From Halobacteriales archaeon QS_1_68_17 (GTDB taxonomy: Archaea > Halobacteriota > Halobacteria > Halobacteriales > Haloarculaceae): DNA of 41,959 nucleotides. Positions within the stretch are counted from its first letter, which is position 1. The number at the start of each line of letters is the position of its first letter. Location: positions 7,081-49,039 of the forward strand of contig PXRG01000009.1 in assembly GCA_003021105.1 (NCBI GenBank), given 5' to 3'. A program made the translations under genes and the position numbers. Positions 15,788-23,240 of the stretch are shown here, one piece after another. A model generated the notes under the pieces. The model made no database searches. It was not told the DNA's origin and saw only the letters and a program-made list of their open reading frames with translations.

Positions 15788-16069
15788 ATGAGTTCAGTAG
15801 AAACCCTCTATGCCATCCTGACCCTCGTGTTCATCGTCGCGGGCCTCACGATGGTCGGGATGGCGATCCGGGCGTACGTACAGACCTCCCGGCGAGCGAT
15901 GCTCCACCTCTCGTTGGGGTTCTCGCTCGCGGTGGCGGGCGCCGCCGCGACCATGATCAGCGCGTTTCTCAACAATTTCGCGGGTCCCCGGTACCTGTTG
16001 CTCGTCAACAGCGGACTGACGACGTTCGGGTACCTGTTCGTGATGTACAGCCTGGTGACCTACGAATAA
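15788..16069 (+). CDS. Small three-helix membrane protein
   Basis: A 93-residue, largely hydrophobic protein with three predicted membrane helices at about 6-26 (LYAILTLVFIVAGLTMVGMA), 40-62 (LHLSLGFSLAVAGAAATMIS) and 70-90 (LLLVNSGLTTFGYLFVMYSL). Short basic loops include YVQTSRRAML. In haloarchaea such proteins are often paired with a winged-helix gene, as here with the regulator at 15365, and may act as its membrane partner (inference). It has its own upstream AT-rich zone with a TATC-N6-GATA palindrome. The family is uncharacterised. Confidence 0.78.
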   Translation: MSSVETLYAILTLVFIVAGLTMVGMAIRAYVQTSRRAMLHLSLGFSLAVAGAAATMISAFLNNFAGPRYLLLVNSGLTTFGYLFVMYSLVTYE

Positions 16070-16097
16070 CCGTCAGTGAGAGACGGGAGTTCTTTTT

Positions 16098-16111
16098 TAT
16101 CAACACTGATA
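16098..16111. promoter_or_regulatory. TATC-N6-GATA inverted repeat, site 2 (archaellin promoter)
   Basis: TATCAACACTGATA lies about 77 bp before the archaellin ATG at 16188. It is just after a run of T residues (16093-16098) that may terminate the preceding membrane-protein transcript. Confidence 0.45.
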
Positions 16112-16187
16112 TTCACTAGGTCAGGCTTAATAGGCGGTAGAAGTCCGGTCTACACAGAATCCGATTGCGACCGGACGATCGACATCC

Positions 16188-16814
16188 ATGATACCGACGC
16201 TATTCGACACCGACAAAGACCGCGGACAGGTCGGCATCGGCACGCTCATCGTGTTCATTGGGATGGTGCTGGTCGCGGCCATCGCCGCCGGCGTGCTCAT
16301 CAACACCGTCGGCTTCCTCCAGAGCAAATCAGAGGAGACCGGCCAGCAGTCCGGCCAGCAGGTCACCAACCGCCTCGAAGTCTCCAGCGCCGTCGGGACC
16401 GACATCGACGAAAGCGACGGAACGCTTGGCGTCGTGAATCTGACGGTCAAGAAGGCACCCGGGGCCGACAACATCGACCTCGAGAACGTCACCGCCCAGT
16501 GGGTCGGTCCCTCCGGGACCTACAACCTCGTCAACTCGTCGGTCAGTTCCAGCGGAGCCGACGGCAAGTTCGGCGTCCGCGCGTTCAAGGACGCCGACAA
16601 CTCCGAGCCGGTGCTCAACGATCCCGACGACCGCATGGTCATGGTCTTCGACCTGAACCAGACGTCCACGAACGTCGGCGCGACGGCGTTCGGCGACCGG
16701 CTCGAGGAGGGGTCGTCGGTCGAGTTGCGGCTCACCACCAAGTCGGGCGCGACCGCCACCGCACGCCTGGTCGTCCCCGAGTCCCTCTCCGGGAAGAGCG
16801 CCGTCACCCTCTGA
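16188..16814 (+). CDS. arlA: Archaellin (archaellum filament protein)
   Basis: A 208-residue filament subunit. The N-terminus has a class III signal peptide, DTDKDRGQVGIGTLIVFIG. Prepilin peptidase (ArlK/PibD) should cut after RG, leaving QVGIGTLIVF as the start of the hydrophobic assembly helix, which continues through VLVAAIAAGVLINTVGFLQ. The following QSKSEETGQQSGQQVTNRLE is a family hallmark. Several N-glycosylation sequons appear (NLT, NVT, NSS, NQT). It is a single gene here, although many haloarchaea have two or more in tandem. The motor genes normally downstream are reduced to a remnant at 19712-20146, so assembly may depend on genes elsewhere or be lost. Confidence 0.93.
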   Translation: MIPTLFDTDKDRGQVGIGTLIVFIGMVLVAAIAAGVLINTVGFLQSKSEETGQQSGQQVTNRLEVSSAVGTDIDESDGTLGVVNLTVKKAPGADNIDLENVTAQWVGPSGTYNLVNSSVSSSGADGKFGVRAFKDADNSEPVLNDPDDRMVMVFDLNQTSTNVGATAFGDRLEEGSSVELRLTTKSGATATARLVVPESLSGKSAVTL

Positions 16815-16870
16815 CCGGCAACACCCTTCTAGTCGACGGGATTATACAGGACGATAACGCAGCAGAAGGT

Positions 16871-17437
16871 ATGCCGTCGGGTGACAGCGGGGAGCCGGAG
16901 GACGGCAAGATACTGTCGCCGGAGGAACTCGACATCGGTGACGACGAACACGTCCGGGAGATCGGCGACGCCCGGTACGTCGTCTCGGCGGACTCGCGGC
17001 TCGCCGACGCGGGCGAACCCGTCGAGGAGCCCGAACGCGACCCCGCTCCCGAACCGGAAGCGCCGGCCGACCCGGACGAGAAGCCGGCCGAGTTGAACCG
17101 GGCGGAGGTCCACGAGTGGCTGGCCGACCACTTCTCGGAGATCGACGCACGGTACGGATTCGACGTGACCGGCGCGTTCGACGGCTCGGTCCAGCAACGA
17201 CAGATGGTTTCGAACGACGTGGTCGCCATCTTCGAGAGCCTCGTGCTCTGGTACGCCCAGCAGATAGACACCGACACCCCGGTCGAGGAAGTCCTCGGGA
17301 TTCTCCTGGTCGAGTCGAACGTCCCGATCCAGTACCCGGCGGAGGAACTCGCCGGGCTCGTCGAGTCCAGCGGCCTCGGGCCGGACGACTCGATCGGGAA
17401 GTTGCTGGTGGCGAACGACGACGGATTCCGGCTGTAG
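16871..17437 (+). CDS. Archaellum-cluster protein of unknown function
   Basis: A 188-residue acidic soluble protein from ATG 16871. The N-terminal part (MPSGDSGEPEDGKILSPEEL, then DIGDDEHVREIGDARYVVS) is followed by a Pro/Glu/Asp-rich linker (about 55-78). A helical C-terminal domain contains VHEWLADHFSEIDARYGFDV and VESNVPIQYPAEELAGLVES. Similar proteins occur between archaellin and cheY genes in other haloarchaea and are called flagella-cluster proteins; no biochemical role is known to me. It is not a membrane protein. The 81-bp gap before cheY holds a TATC-N6-GATA site. Confidence 0.75.
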   Translation: MPSGDSGEPEDGKILSPEELDIGDDEHVREIGDARYVVSADSRLADAGEPVEEPERDPAPEPEAPADPDEKPAELNRAEVHEWLADHFSEIDARYGFDVTGAFDGSVQQRQMVSNDVVAIFESLVLWYAQQIDTDTPVEEVLGILLVESNVPIQYPAEELAGLVESSGLGPDDSIGKLLVANDDGFRL

Positions 17438-17455
17438 CGCCCGCGGCCGATCAGA

Positions 17456-17469
17456 TATCAGCAGCGATA
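17456..17469. promoter_or_regulatory. TATC-N6-GATA inverted repeat, site 3 (cheY promoter)
   Basis: TATCAGCAGCGATA ends 49 bp before the cheY ATG at 17519. A TATA-like ggttttatcc follows at 17480-17489, about 30 bp from the start codon, so the palindrome sits just upstream of the core promoter. Confidence 0.5.
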
Positions 17470-17518
17470 ATCGGTCGGAAGGTTTTATCCTGTCATTCTC
17501 CCAAACAGCGTCGAGAGG

Positions 17519-17878
17519 ATGTCAGAAGTACTGATCGCGGACGACTCGGAGTTTATGCGGAACCTCCTCAGGGAGATCCTCGAGGAGGACCACCAGATCG
17601 TCAGCGAGGTAGAAAACGGCGTCGAGGCGGTCGAGGTGTACCGGGAGGAACAGCCGGATTTGTTGATGATGGACATCGTGATGCCGATCCGGGACGGGAT
17701 CGAAACGACGGACGAGATCAAAAACGACGATCCCGGGGCGACGGTCATCATGTGTACGAGCGTCGGCCAGGAGGAGAAGATGAAAGAGGCGGTCAAGGCC
17801 GGCGCGGACGGGTACATCACCAAGCCGTTCCAGAAGCCGAGCGTGATCGAGGCCATCGAGGACGCCGTCGCCACATGA
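17519..17878 (+). CDS. cheY: CheY response regulator
   Basis: A 119-residue single receiver domain. Acidic pocket residues Asp8 and Asp9 (LIADDSEFMR), phosphoacceptor Asp52 (LLMMDIVMP), Thr/Ser 80-81 (IMCTSVGQ) and Lys102 (YITKPFQKP) are all present. Phosphorylated by CheA, it signals to the archaellum motor through adaptor CheF proteins in haloarchaea. Its stop overlaps the cheC start (ATGA), so cheY-cheC-cheD form one translationally coupled unit. Confidence 0.97.
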   Translation: MSEVLIADDSEFMRNLLREILEEDHQIVSEVENGVEAVEVYREEQPDLLMMDIVMPIRDGIETTDEIKNDDPGATVIMCTSVGQEEKMKEAVKAGADGYITKPFQKPSVIEAIEDAVAT

Positions 17879-19089
17879 AAGTCGACATCCAGTCGCTCGG
17901 AACCTTTAATTCGCTCGCCCACGAGGGTGCCGAGCAGGCGACGGCGGCGCTGTGCCAGATGACCGGTATCGACGCGTCGGTCGAGGTCACCAAGATCACC
18001 CTGATGGACAGGGCCGACGTCGGCGAATCGCTCCGCGGGCGGGAGTTCGTCGGCGTCCAGTTCGGGTTCGAGGGGGAACTCGCCGGCGATACGGTGCTCG
18101 TGTTCGAGGATGGGTGTGCGGACTCGATCGTGGAGGCGCTCGTCCCCGGCGGGGCCGGCGACGAGATGGCCCAGAGCAGCGTCAAGGAGATCGGGAACAT
18201 CATGATGAGCGGGTTCATCGACGGCTGGGCGGACTACCTGAAGACCACCATCGACCACACGCCGCCGACCTACATCGAGAGACGGGGCCACGAGGTGTTG
18301 CCCACGGGGTCGGAGGACGGTGCCGACCAGGTGTTCGTCTTCAAAAGCGAGATCGAGTGGGTCGGCGAGGAGTTGAGCTTCTACATCTACATGCTGCCGG
18401 CCCAGGACTCGCTGGTCGACGTGATGACCGCCCACGCGAACACGGAGGACGACGCGATCCCGATCGACAAGCTGACCGTGTTCAACGAGATGACCACCGA
18501 GGGCACCCGGGCCGCGGCCGAGCACGTCTCGATGATGACGGGCGTCGAGACGGAGGCTGAGGTCTCCCGGATCAGTTTCGCGCCGATCGAGGACGTGTCC
18601 AAGCAGATCGACAGCCGGACCTACGTCGGGACGGTCGTCGAGTTCGATGGGACGCCCAGCGGCTACCTGATGATCCTGTTCGACGAGCAGTCGGCGTACA
18701 ACATCGCCGAGGAGCTGATGCCGACCGAAACCGACGGCGAGGAGTTCACGGCGATGCACGAGAGCGCCATCGAGGAGCTGGGCAACGTGATGACGAGCGG
18801 GTTCATCGACGGCTGGGCGAACGTCCTCCAGACGGCGGTCGACCACTCCCCCCCGGAGGTCGTCCACGACATGGGCCGGGCGATCATGGATCCGCTGGCG
18901 GCCAGGGTCGGGATGAACCAGGATCACGCGTTCATCATCGAGTCGACGATGCGGACCGACGAGATCGAGTTCGAGAGCGAGATCCACGCGCTCCCCGACG
19001 AGGAGGAACTCCGCGCGGCGCTGGACGACCTGCTGGTCGAACGGGCCGACGAGACAGAGGCGGACATCGAACAGATCTTCCAGACATGA
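17875..19089 (+). CDS. cheC: CheC, two-domain CheY-P phosphatase
   Basis: A 404-residue protein with two consecutive CheC domains (about 5-200 and 205-395). Each keeps the active-site pattern: ELGN-type residues Glu105/Asn108 in SVKEIGNIMMSGFIDGW and Glu301/Asn304 in AIEELGNVMTSGFIDGW. The near identity of these two blocks indicates an internal duplication. CheC dephosphorylates CheY-P and is stimulated by CheD. The start ATG (17875) overlaps the cheY stop; the end overlaps the cheD start by four bases. Single-domain CheC is the bacterial norm, so the double form is notable but known in haloarchaea. Confidence 0.95.
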   Translation: MKVDIQSLGTFNSLAHEGAEQATAALCQMTGIDASVEVTKITLMDRADVGESLRGREFVGVQFGFEGELAGDTVLVFEDGCADSIVEALVPGGAGDEMAQSSVKEIGNIMMSGFIDGWADYLKTTIDHTPPTYIERRGHEVLPTGSEDGADQVFVFKSEIEWVGEELSFYIYMLPAQDSLVDVMTAHANTEDDAIPIDKLTVFNEMTTEGTRAAAEHVSMMTGVETEAEVSRISFAPIEDVSKQIDSRTYVGTVVEFDGTPSGYLMILFDEQSAYNIAEELMPTETDGEEFTAMHESAIEELGNVMTSGFIDGWANVLQTAVDHSPPEVVHDMGRAIMDPLAARVGMNQDHAFIIESTMRTDEIEFESEIHALPDEEELRAALDDLLVERADETEADIEQIFQT

Positions 19090-19613
19090 AGGTGTACGAC
19101 GGCGACACGAACCCGGCGGGCGATCCCGACGTCAAGAGCGACACCCAGATCAAGGTCGGGATCGCCGAGTACGAGGTCACCGCGAACGGCGCGACGCTGA
19201 CGACGAGCGGGCTCGGGTCCTGTCTGGGCGTCGCCGTCTACGACGAGGCCGCGTGCGTCGGCGGTCTCATCCACGTGATGCTCCCGTCGGCCGAGGAAAT
19301 GACCGACGCGAACAGGGCGAAGTTCGCCGACACCGGCCTGGCGGCGCTAATCGAGACCCTCGAACGCGAGGGAGCGAGCCGCGAGCGGATGGTCGCCAAG
19401 ATGGCCGGCGGGAGCGACATGCTCGATTTCTCCCGGAACGGGACGAGCATCGGATCGCGGAACGTCGAACAGGTAGAGGAGACGCTCGCCGAGTTCGACA
19501 TCCCGATCGTCGGCCGGGACATCGGCGGGGAACACGGCCGCTCGGTCCGGTTCCGGGCCGGCTCCGGCGACATGGAAATAAAGAGCGCCAGCGAGGACGC
19601 GACGACGATCTGA
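19086..19613 (+). CDS. cheD: CheD receptor glutamine deamidase
   Basis: A 175-residue protein. The catalytic Cys46 lies in TTSGLGSCLGVAVYD and His63 in VGGLIHVMLPSAEE, the expected pair for the CheD deamidase. Further blocks are MVAKMAGGSDML, IGSRNVEQVEETLAEF and DIGGEHGRSVRFR. It deamidates glutamines on transducers and binds CheC. It is translationally coupled to cheC. The C-terminal 15 residues (EIKSASEDATTI) are variable. Intact. Confidence 0.95.
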   Translation: MKVYDGDTNPAGDPDVKSDTQIKVGIAEYEVTANGATLTTSGLGSCLGVAVYDEAACVGGLIHVMLPSAEEMTDANRAKFADTGLAALIETLEREGASRERMVAKMAGGSDMLDFSRNGTSIGSRNVEQVEETLAEFDIPIVGRDIGGEHGRSVRFRAGSGDMEIKSASEDATTI

Positions 19614-19711
19614 TCCGACCCGCTTCACTATCCGATACTATATTCGGAATCGAAAGACGGACGAAATAAGCCCGCTTTCTTGCGATTTTCTGTCTTCGAC
19701 GCCACCGAAAA

Positions 19712-20146
19712 GTTATCAGAAACGAAGTCGGCAGCCTCTCCTCGACGGTCGACACCGTCCGCAACGAGAACGAGCAGATCAGCGAGACGGTCGACGACAT
19801 CGAGGAGAACATCCGGAAGCTCCTGGACATCTACGAGATGGTGGCCCGGGGCGTGAACCCGTTCGCGGACGACGTGAACGCGCCGGGCGGCCTCGGCGGC
19901 GACGGGTCGTTCGGCCTGTTCGACATCGCCTCGCTGATCAACACCGGCGTCTACGACATCCCGCTGATCGAGTTCCTGCTCGTGATCGTCATCCTCTTCA
20001 ACGCCCTGCTATCGTCGCTGATGATCCGGACGACCGACGGCGGTCACAAGATGAACGCCTACACTCACTTCGTTGTGCTGACCTGGATCGGCACGATCAT
20101 CTCCATCGCTACGAAGGCGCTCGTGACGGCGTTTCTCTCGGTGTAA
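19712..20146 (+). pseudogene. arlCE-arlJ remnant left by deletion of the archaellum motor operon
   Basis: In one frame the sequence first gives an internal part of ArlCE (FlaCE): VGSLSSTVDTVRNENEQISE, ENIRKLLDIYEMVARGVNPF and a Gly-rich GGLGGDGSFGLF. Directly after this comes the C-terminus of the membrane platform protein ArlJ (FlaJ): DIASLINTGVYDIPLIEF, FNALLSSLMIRTTDGGHKMN and the final helix ending VTAFLSV. Between these two genes haloarchaea normally carry the rest of arlCE and arlF, arlG, arlH, arlI and most of arlJ. There is no start before ATG 19838, and similarity begins abruptly near 19718, so the 5' end of arlCE is missing too. The only ORF from a start codon, 19838-20146 (102 residues), is the fusion tail. 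Confidence 0.85.
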
Positions 20147-20167
20147 GCGCGACCCGCGGTTCAGCTA

Positions 20168-20187
20168 CCCACGAGTAAACTCGTGGG
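20168..20187. other. CCCACGAG-TAAA-CTCGTGGG hairpin, IS200/IS605-like end
   Basis: A perfect 8-bp stem with a 4-base loop lies 21 bp after the arlJ stop. It is followed by gcttgtcagtggg and a C-rich stretch. Hairpins of this kind are typical of the ends of haloarchaeal IS200/IS605/IS1341-type elements and their small derivatives. No transposase is present. It may instead act as a terminator. The gap 20188-20294 holds nothing else I recognise. Confidence 0.5.
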
Positions 20188-20294
20188 CTTGTCAGTGGGA
20201 CTCCCGAGTGTCGCGCTCCCACAGGAAAGCCCCCACGCCCCTGACTTCGCGCGGCCCCGGTGGCCGTGCCGTCGCCCGGACCAGCGAGTCGCGG

Positions 20295-20852
20295 TCACTC
20301 GACGATCGGTTCGAAGTACCGCGGCAGCCGTTTTCGGAAGGCGGCGTAGACGGCCCCGACAGCGACGGTGCCGGCAGCGAGCAGCCGGACGGGGCCGTCG
20401 AAGACCACCAGCGCGGGCGCGGCCAGGACGGCGGTGGCCAGGAGGTCCTCGGGAGCGCCGTCGTACCGGATCAGGTACCGCGCCCGGAGCCACCGGCCGC
20501 AGGCGTGGCAGTAGACGGCGTTCGGGTTCGTCCGCTCCCAGGGCCGGAGTTCCTCGCCGGCCCCGAGAACGTCGCTGGCCGAGTGGACCGCGGCGGCCAC
20601 CGCCGCCACCGCGAGTCCGACCGTCGCCGGGGACGGCCTGAGCGCGGCCAGCGCCGCTGCGGCCACCGCCGGGAGCCAGGCGTAGACGGGGAAGTGGAGC
20701 GTCTTCCGGTGGTGGCCGGCAAACAGGTCCAGGTCGGGGACGACGCCGCCGACGACGCCGCCGACGGCCGCGGCGGTGCCCAGTTCCGGGGAGACGACCG
20801 CGACGGGCGTCGCCAGCGCCAGTCCCGCCGCGACGTGGGTCGGACTCATCAT
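20295..20852 (-). CDS. YdjM/DUF457-type membrane-bound putative metal-dependent hydrolase
   Basis: A 185-residue membrane protein beginning MMSPTHVAAGLALATPVAVV. The conserved His6 of this family, VGGVVPDLDLFAGHHRKTLH and HSASDVLGAGEELRPW supply the histidines and aspartates of the putative metal site. About four hydrophobic segments are visible. Two cysteines in YCHACGRWLRARYLIRY are a haloarchaeal addition. Last gene of the leftward cluster, 16 bp after the methyltransferase stop. The substrate is unknown; a role in processing a membrane-linked product of the cluster is possible (inference). Confidence 0.8.
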   Translation of the reverse strand: MMSPTHVAAGLALATPVAVVSPELGTAAAVGGVVGGVVPDLDLFAGHHRKTLHFPVYAWLPAVAAAALAALRPSPATVGLAVAAVAAAVHSASDVLGAGEELRPWERTNPNAVYCHACGRWLRARYLIRYDGAPEDLLATAVLAAPALVVFDGPVRLLAAGTVAVGAVYAAFRKRLPRYFEPIVE

Positions 20853-20868
20853 GCCTCGCGCGACGGTG

Positions 20869-21702
20869 TCACCCAGGAGCGCGGTACAGAAAGTCGTACT
20901 GGTGGGCGACGTACGCGAGGGCGGCGTCGGCGAGGTGCCGGCGGCGGGCGGCCAGCCAGTCGTCCGCGTCGACGCCGCGCTCGCCGAGCGCGTCGGCGAC
21001 GAACCCCAGGATGCATTCGAGGAAGTACCGCTCGTCTGCGGGGTAGGTCCCGCCGCGCGGCCGGACGATCCAGTCCGAGGCGTCGACGGCCAGCAGTTCC
21101 CCCTCGCGGTCCCGGAGGTGATCGAGGAGGTGGCGGCCGGCCCGGCTGTCCCGTCCTTCGCGGGCGTCGATGTGGGCGTGGTAGGCGTCGATCACCGCGT
21201 CGTCCCCGGGGTGGTCGGGCTGGAACAGCGTGACGCCGTCGAAGGTAATCGGCAGGTACGCCAGGCCGCCGGGGGTGAGCGCCCGCTCGACGGCGTCCAT
21301 CGCGGCCCCGATTGGCACCAGGTCCAGCACCGCCTGGCCGACCACGAGGTCGGCCGCCCCCGGGGAGAGCGCGAGCGCGTCGCCGGCCTCGAAGCGAACC
21401 GAGAGGTCGGCCGCGACGAACCCGTTCCCGGTCCGCTCGACGGCGTAGTCGTCTGCCAGGTCGCCGGGTAGCGTCTCCCGGGCGCGGGCGACCAGCGGTT
21501 CGGCGCGGTCGACGCCCCGGTAGGAGCCCCGAACGCCCCACTCGAGCAGGTCCCGGACGAACGCGCCGGTGCCGGCCCCGACCTCGACGACGTCGGGCGC
21601 GGCCGGCAGGGCGGCCAGCAGGGCGTCGCGCACCCGGCGCGAGCGGGCCCGCCGGTCGACGGTGCGTTTGCTTTCGAGGTAGCGGACGTCGGCGTGGTCC
21701 AT
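20869..21702 (-). CDS. Class I SAM-dependent methyltransferase (cluster)
   Basis: A 277-residue methyltransferase. Motif I is VVEVGAGTGAFVRDLLEWG (about 38-56), strand 2 YRGVDRAEPLVARARETL, then ARFEAGDAL-type and GAADLVVGQAVLDLVPIGAA, followed by LTPGGLAYLPITFDG. The C-terminal 130 residues are extra helical sequence (DHPGDDAVIDAYHAHIDA) not seen in small methyltransferases. The start ATG 21700-21702 lies six bases from the end of the QueD-like gene, so the two share one transcript. The acceptor is unknown. Confidence 0.85.
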   Translation of the reverse strand: MDHADVRYLESKRTVDRRARSRRVRDALLAALPAAPDVVEVGAGTGAFVRDLLEWGVRGSYRGVDRAEPLVARARETLPGDLADDYAVERTGNGFVAADLSVRFEAGDALALSPGAADLVVGQAVLDLVPIGAAMDAVERALTPGGLAYLPITFDGVTLFQPDHPGDDAVIDAYHAHIDAREGRDSRAGRHLLDHLRDREGELLAVDASDWIVRPRGGTYPADERYFLECILGFVADALGERGVDADDWLAARRRHLADAALAYVAHQYDFLYRAPG

Positions 21703-21708
21703 CGTCGA

Positions 21709-22086
21709 TCAGAGGTCCCGCTCGTAGCGCGCCCAGGCGTCGTCGTCCTCCCACATCCGGACCGACAGTCCCGTCGGCGTCTCCGTGGGCGCGCGGTCGG
21801 CGACCCGTTCGGCGAAGTGGTGGGCGAACCGCTCGACGCTCGGGTTCTGGCCGGCGAACTCCGGGAGGTCGTTCAACAGCGCGTCGCGGTAGCGGTCCTC
21901 CAGGTCGTCGAGGACGGCGTTCACGGCGTCGATGTCGACGAGGTAGCCGTACTCGTCCAGTTCCGGGCCGGCAAAGCGGACCTCGGCGCGGAACCGGTGG
22001 CTGTGGACCTCGCCCTCGGGACCCGGGTCGGGCACCGTCAGGAAGTGCTGTGCGACGAAGTCGCGGGCGACCGACAGCGAGTACAT
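21709..22086 (-). CDS. 6-pyruvoyltetrahydropterin synthase/QueD-like protein lacking the catalytic Cys
   Basis: A 125-residue protein of the PTPS/QueD fold. Zinc-ligand-like histidines are His14 (FVAQHFL) and His28/His30 (EVHSHRFRAEV). The family core LVDIDAVNAVLDDLEDRY, LNDLPEF and NPSVERFAHHFAERV, then a C-terminal SVRMWEDDDAWARYE, is present. There is no cysteine in the whole protein, so the nucleophilic Cys of QueD and PTPS is absent; the usual HGH is HSH. This argues for a different reaction. Start ATG 22084-22086. It lies between the dehydrogenase (38 bp) and the methyltransferase (6 bp). Confidence 0.85.
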   Translation of the reverse strand: MYSLSVARDFVAQHFLTVPDPGPEGEVHSHRFRAEVRFAGPELDEYGYLVDIDAVNAVLDDLEDRYRDALLNDLPEFAGQNPSVERFAHHFAERVADRAPTETPTGLSVRMWEDDDAWARYERDL

Positions 22087-22124
22087 ATGCCAAGGGTCGG
22101 ACTGGACACCCAAAATTCCCGGTG

Positions 22125-23129
22125 TCAGTACGACAGCACGACGCCGATGGCGTTCTCGGGGCCCGCGTCGAGCAGTTCGTAGGCGCGGTCGGCCTCGCGG
22201 AACGGGACGCGGTGGGTGATCAGTTCCCCGACGTCGGTCGCCCGGAGGCGGTCCCACGCGACGTCGAGGCGGCGGTCCTTGTTCCACCGGCCCCGCAACT
22301 CGGGGTCGATCGTCGACACCTGGCTGGAAACGAGGCTGACCCGGCCGCGGTGGAAGCGGCCCCCGAGGTCGACGTCGGCCCGCTTGTTGCCGTACCAGGA
22401 GCCGACGACGACCCGGCCGTCGTAGCCGACGGCGTCGATGGCGTCGTCGAGCGCGTCGGGCGAGCCCGTGAGTTCGAACGCGAGGTCGGCCCCGCCGGGG
22501 TCGCGGTCGTCGAACGGGAGCGGATCGGCCGGACGGAGCGTCTCGTCGGCCCCGAACCGCTCCGCGACCGCGCGGCGGTCGGCCACGGGGTCGACGACCG
22601 CGAGGTGGTCGAGGGGGTAGGCGGCCAGGACGGCCGTGGTGAGCAGGCCGACGATGCCCGCCCCGAGGACGACGGCGCGCTCGCCGACCCGCGGGGTCGC
22701 GTCCAGCGCGAGGTTGACCGCGGTCTCGACGTTCGGGAGGAACGTGGCCGTCTCGGGGTCGACCTCCCCGGGCAGCGGGGCGACGCGCTCGGCCGGGGCG
22801 GTGAAGTGGCTCTCGTGGGGGTTGAACGCGAAGACCCGGCGGCCGAGCCAGTCGTCGGCGAGGTCGGGGCCGGTCCGGACGACCTCGCCGACGGCGGCGT
22901 AGCCGTACCGGAGCGGGAAGTCGAGGTCGCCGTCCAGCGCGTCCAGCGCCGCGTCGGCGTCGAGGTCGGTCGGGGCCTCGCCGCGGTAGACGAGCAGTTC
23001 GGTGCCGGCGCTCACCAGCGAGCGGGTCGTCTCGACGAGCACCTCCCCTGGGTCGGGGTCGGGGACCTCGCGGGGTTCGAGCCGAACCGTTCGGGGTTCG
23101 ACGAAGTACAGCGACCGGGCGGAACTCAT
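22125..23129 (-). CDS. Medium-chain dehydrogenase/reductase lacking the catalytic zinc Cys
   Basis: A 334-residue MDR-family oxidoreductase. At the place of the usual GxCGTD zinc motif it has SLVSAGTELLVYRGE, so the zinc-binding cysteine is missing. The NAD(P) Rossmann motif is VVLGAGIVGLLTTAVL (about 149-164), with VVDPVADRRAVAERFGADE after it. FELTGSPDALDDAIDAVG and GSWYGNKRADVDLGG are further family blocks. It resembles BchC-like dehydrogenases annotated as zinc-binding alcohol dehydrogenases. Start ATG 23127-23129; the longer frame to 23225 is not supported. Its pairing with the QueD-like protein suggests joint action on one substrate (inference). Confidence 0.85.
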   Translation of the reverse strand: MSSARSLYFVEPRTVRLEPREVPDPDPGEVLVETTRSLVSAGTELLVYRGEAPTDLDADAALDALDGDLDFPLRYGYAAVGEVVRTGPDLADDWLGRRVFAFNPHESHFTAPAERVAPLPGEVDPETATFLPNVETAVNLALDATPRVGERAVVLGAGIVGLLTTAVLAAYPLDHLAVVDPVADRRAVAERFGADETLRPADPLPFDDRDPGGADLAFELTGSPDALDDAIDAVGYDGRVVVGSWYGNKRADVDLGGRFHRGRVSLVSSQVSTIDPELRGRWNKDRRLDVAWDRLRATDVGELITHRVPFREADRAYELLDAGPENAIGVVLSY

Positions 23130-23240
23130 CGTTCGACGGGGAGCGACGGTCGGTCGGGGCGGCCGTGGCGTCCGGGAGCAACGAGGGGGGTCCGGGTCGC
23201 GGTTGCCCTGTGCACACGCTAGCAACGGGCTAGTCGACCT

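Noticed and set aside
19838-20146. A genuine 102-residue membrane protein
   Set aside because: The frame is open upstream with ArlCE sequence and its membrane part is the tail of ArlJ; it is a fusion remnant rather than an independent gene.
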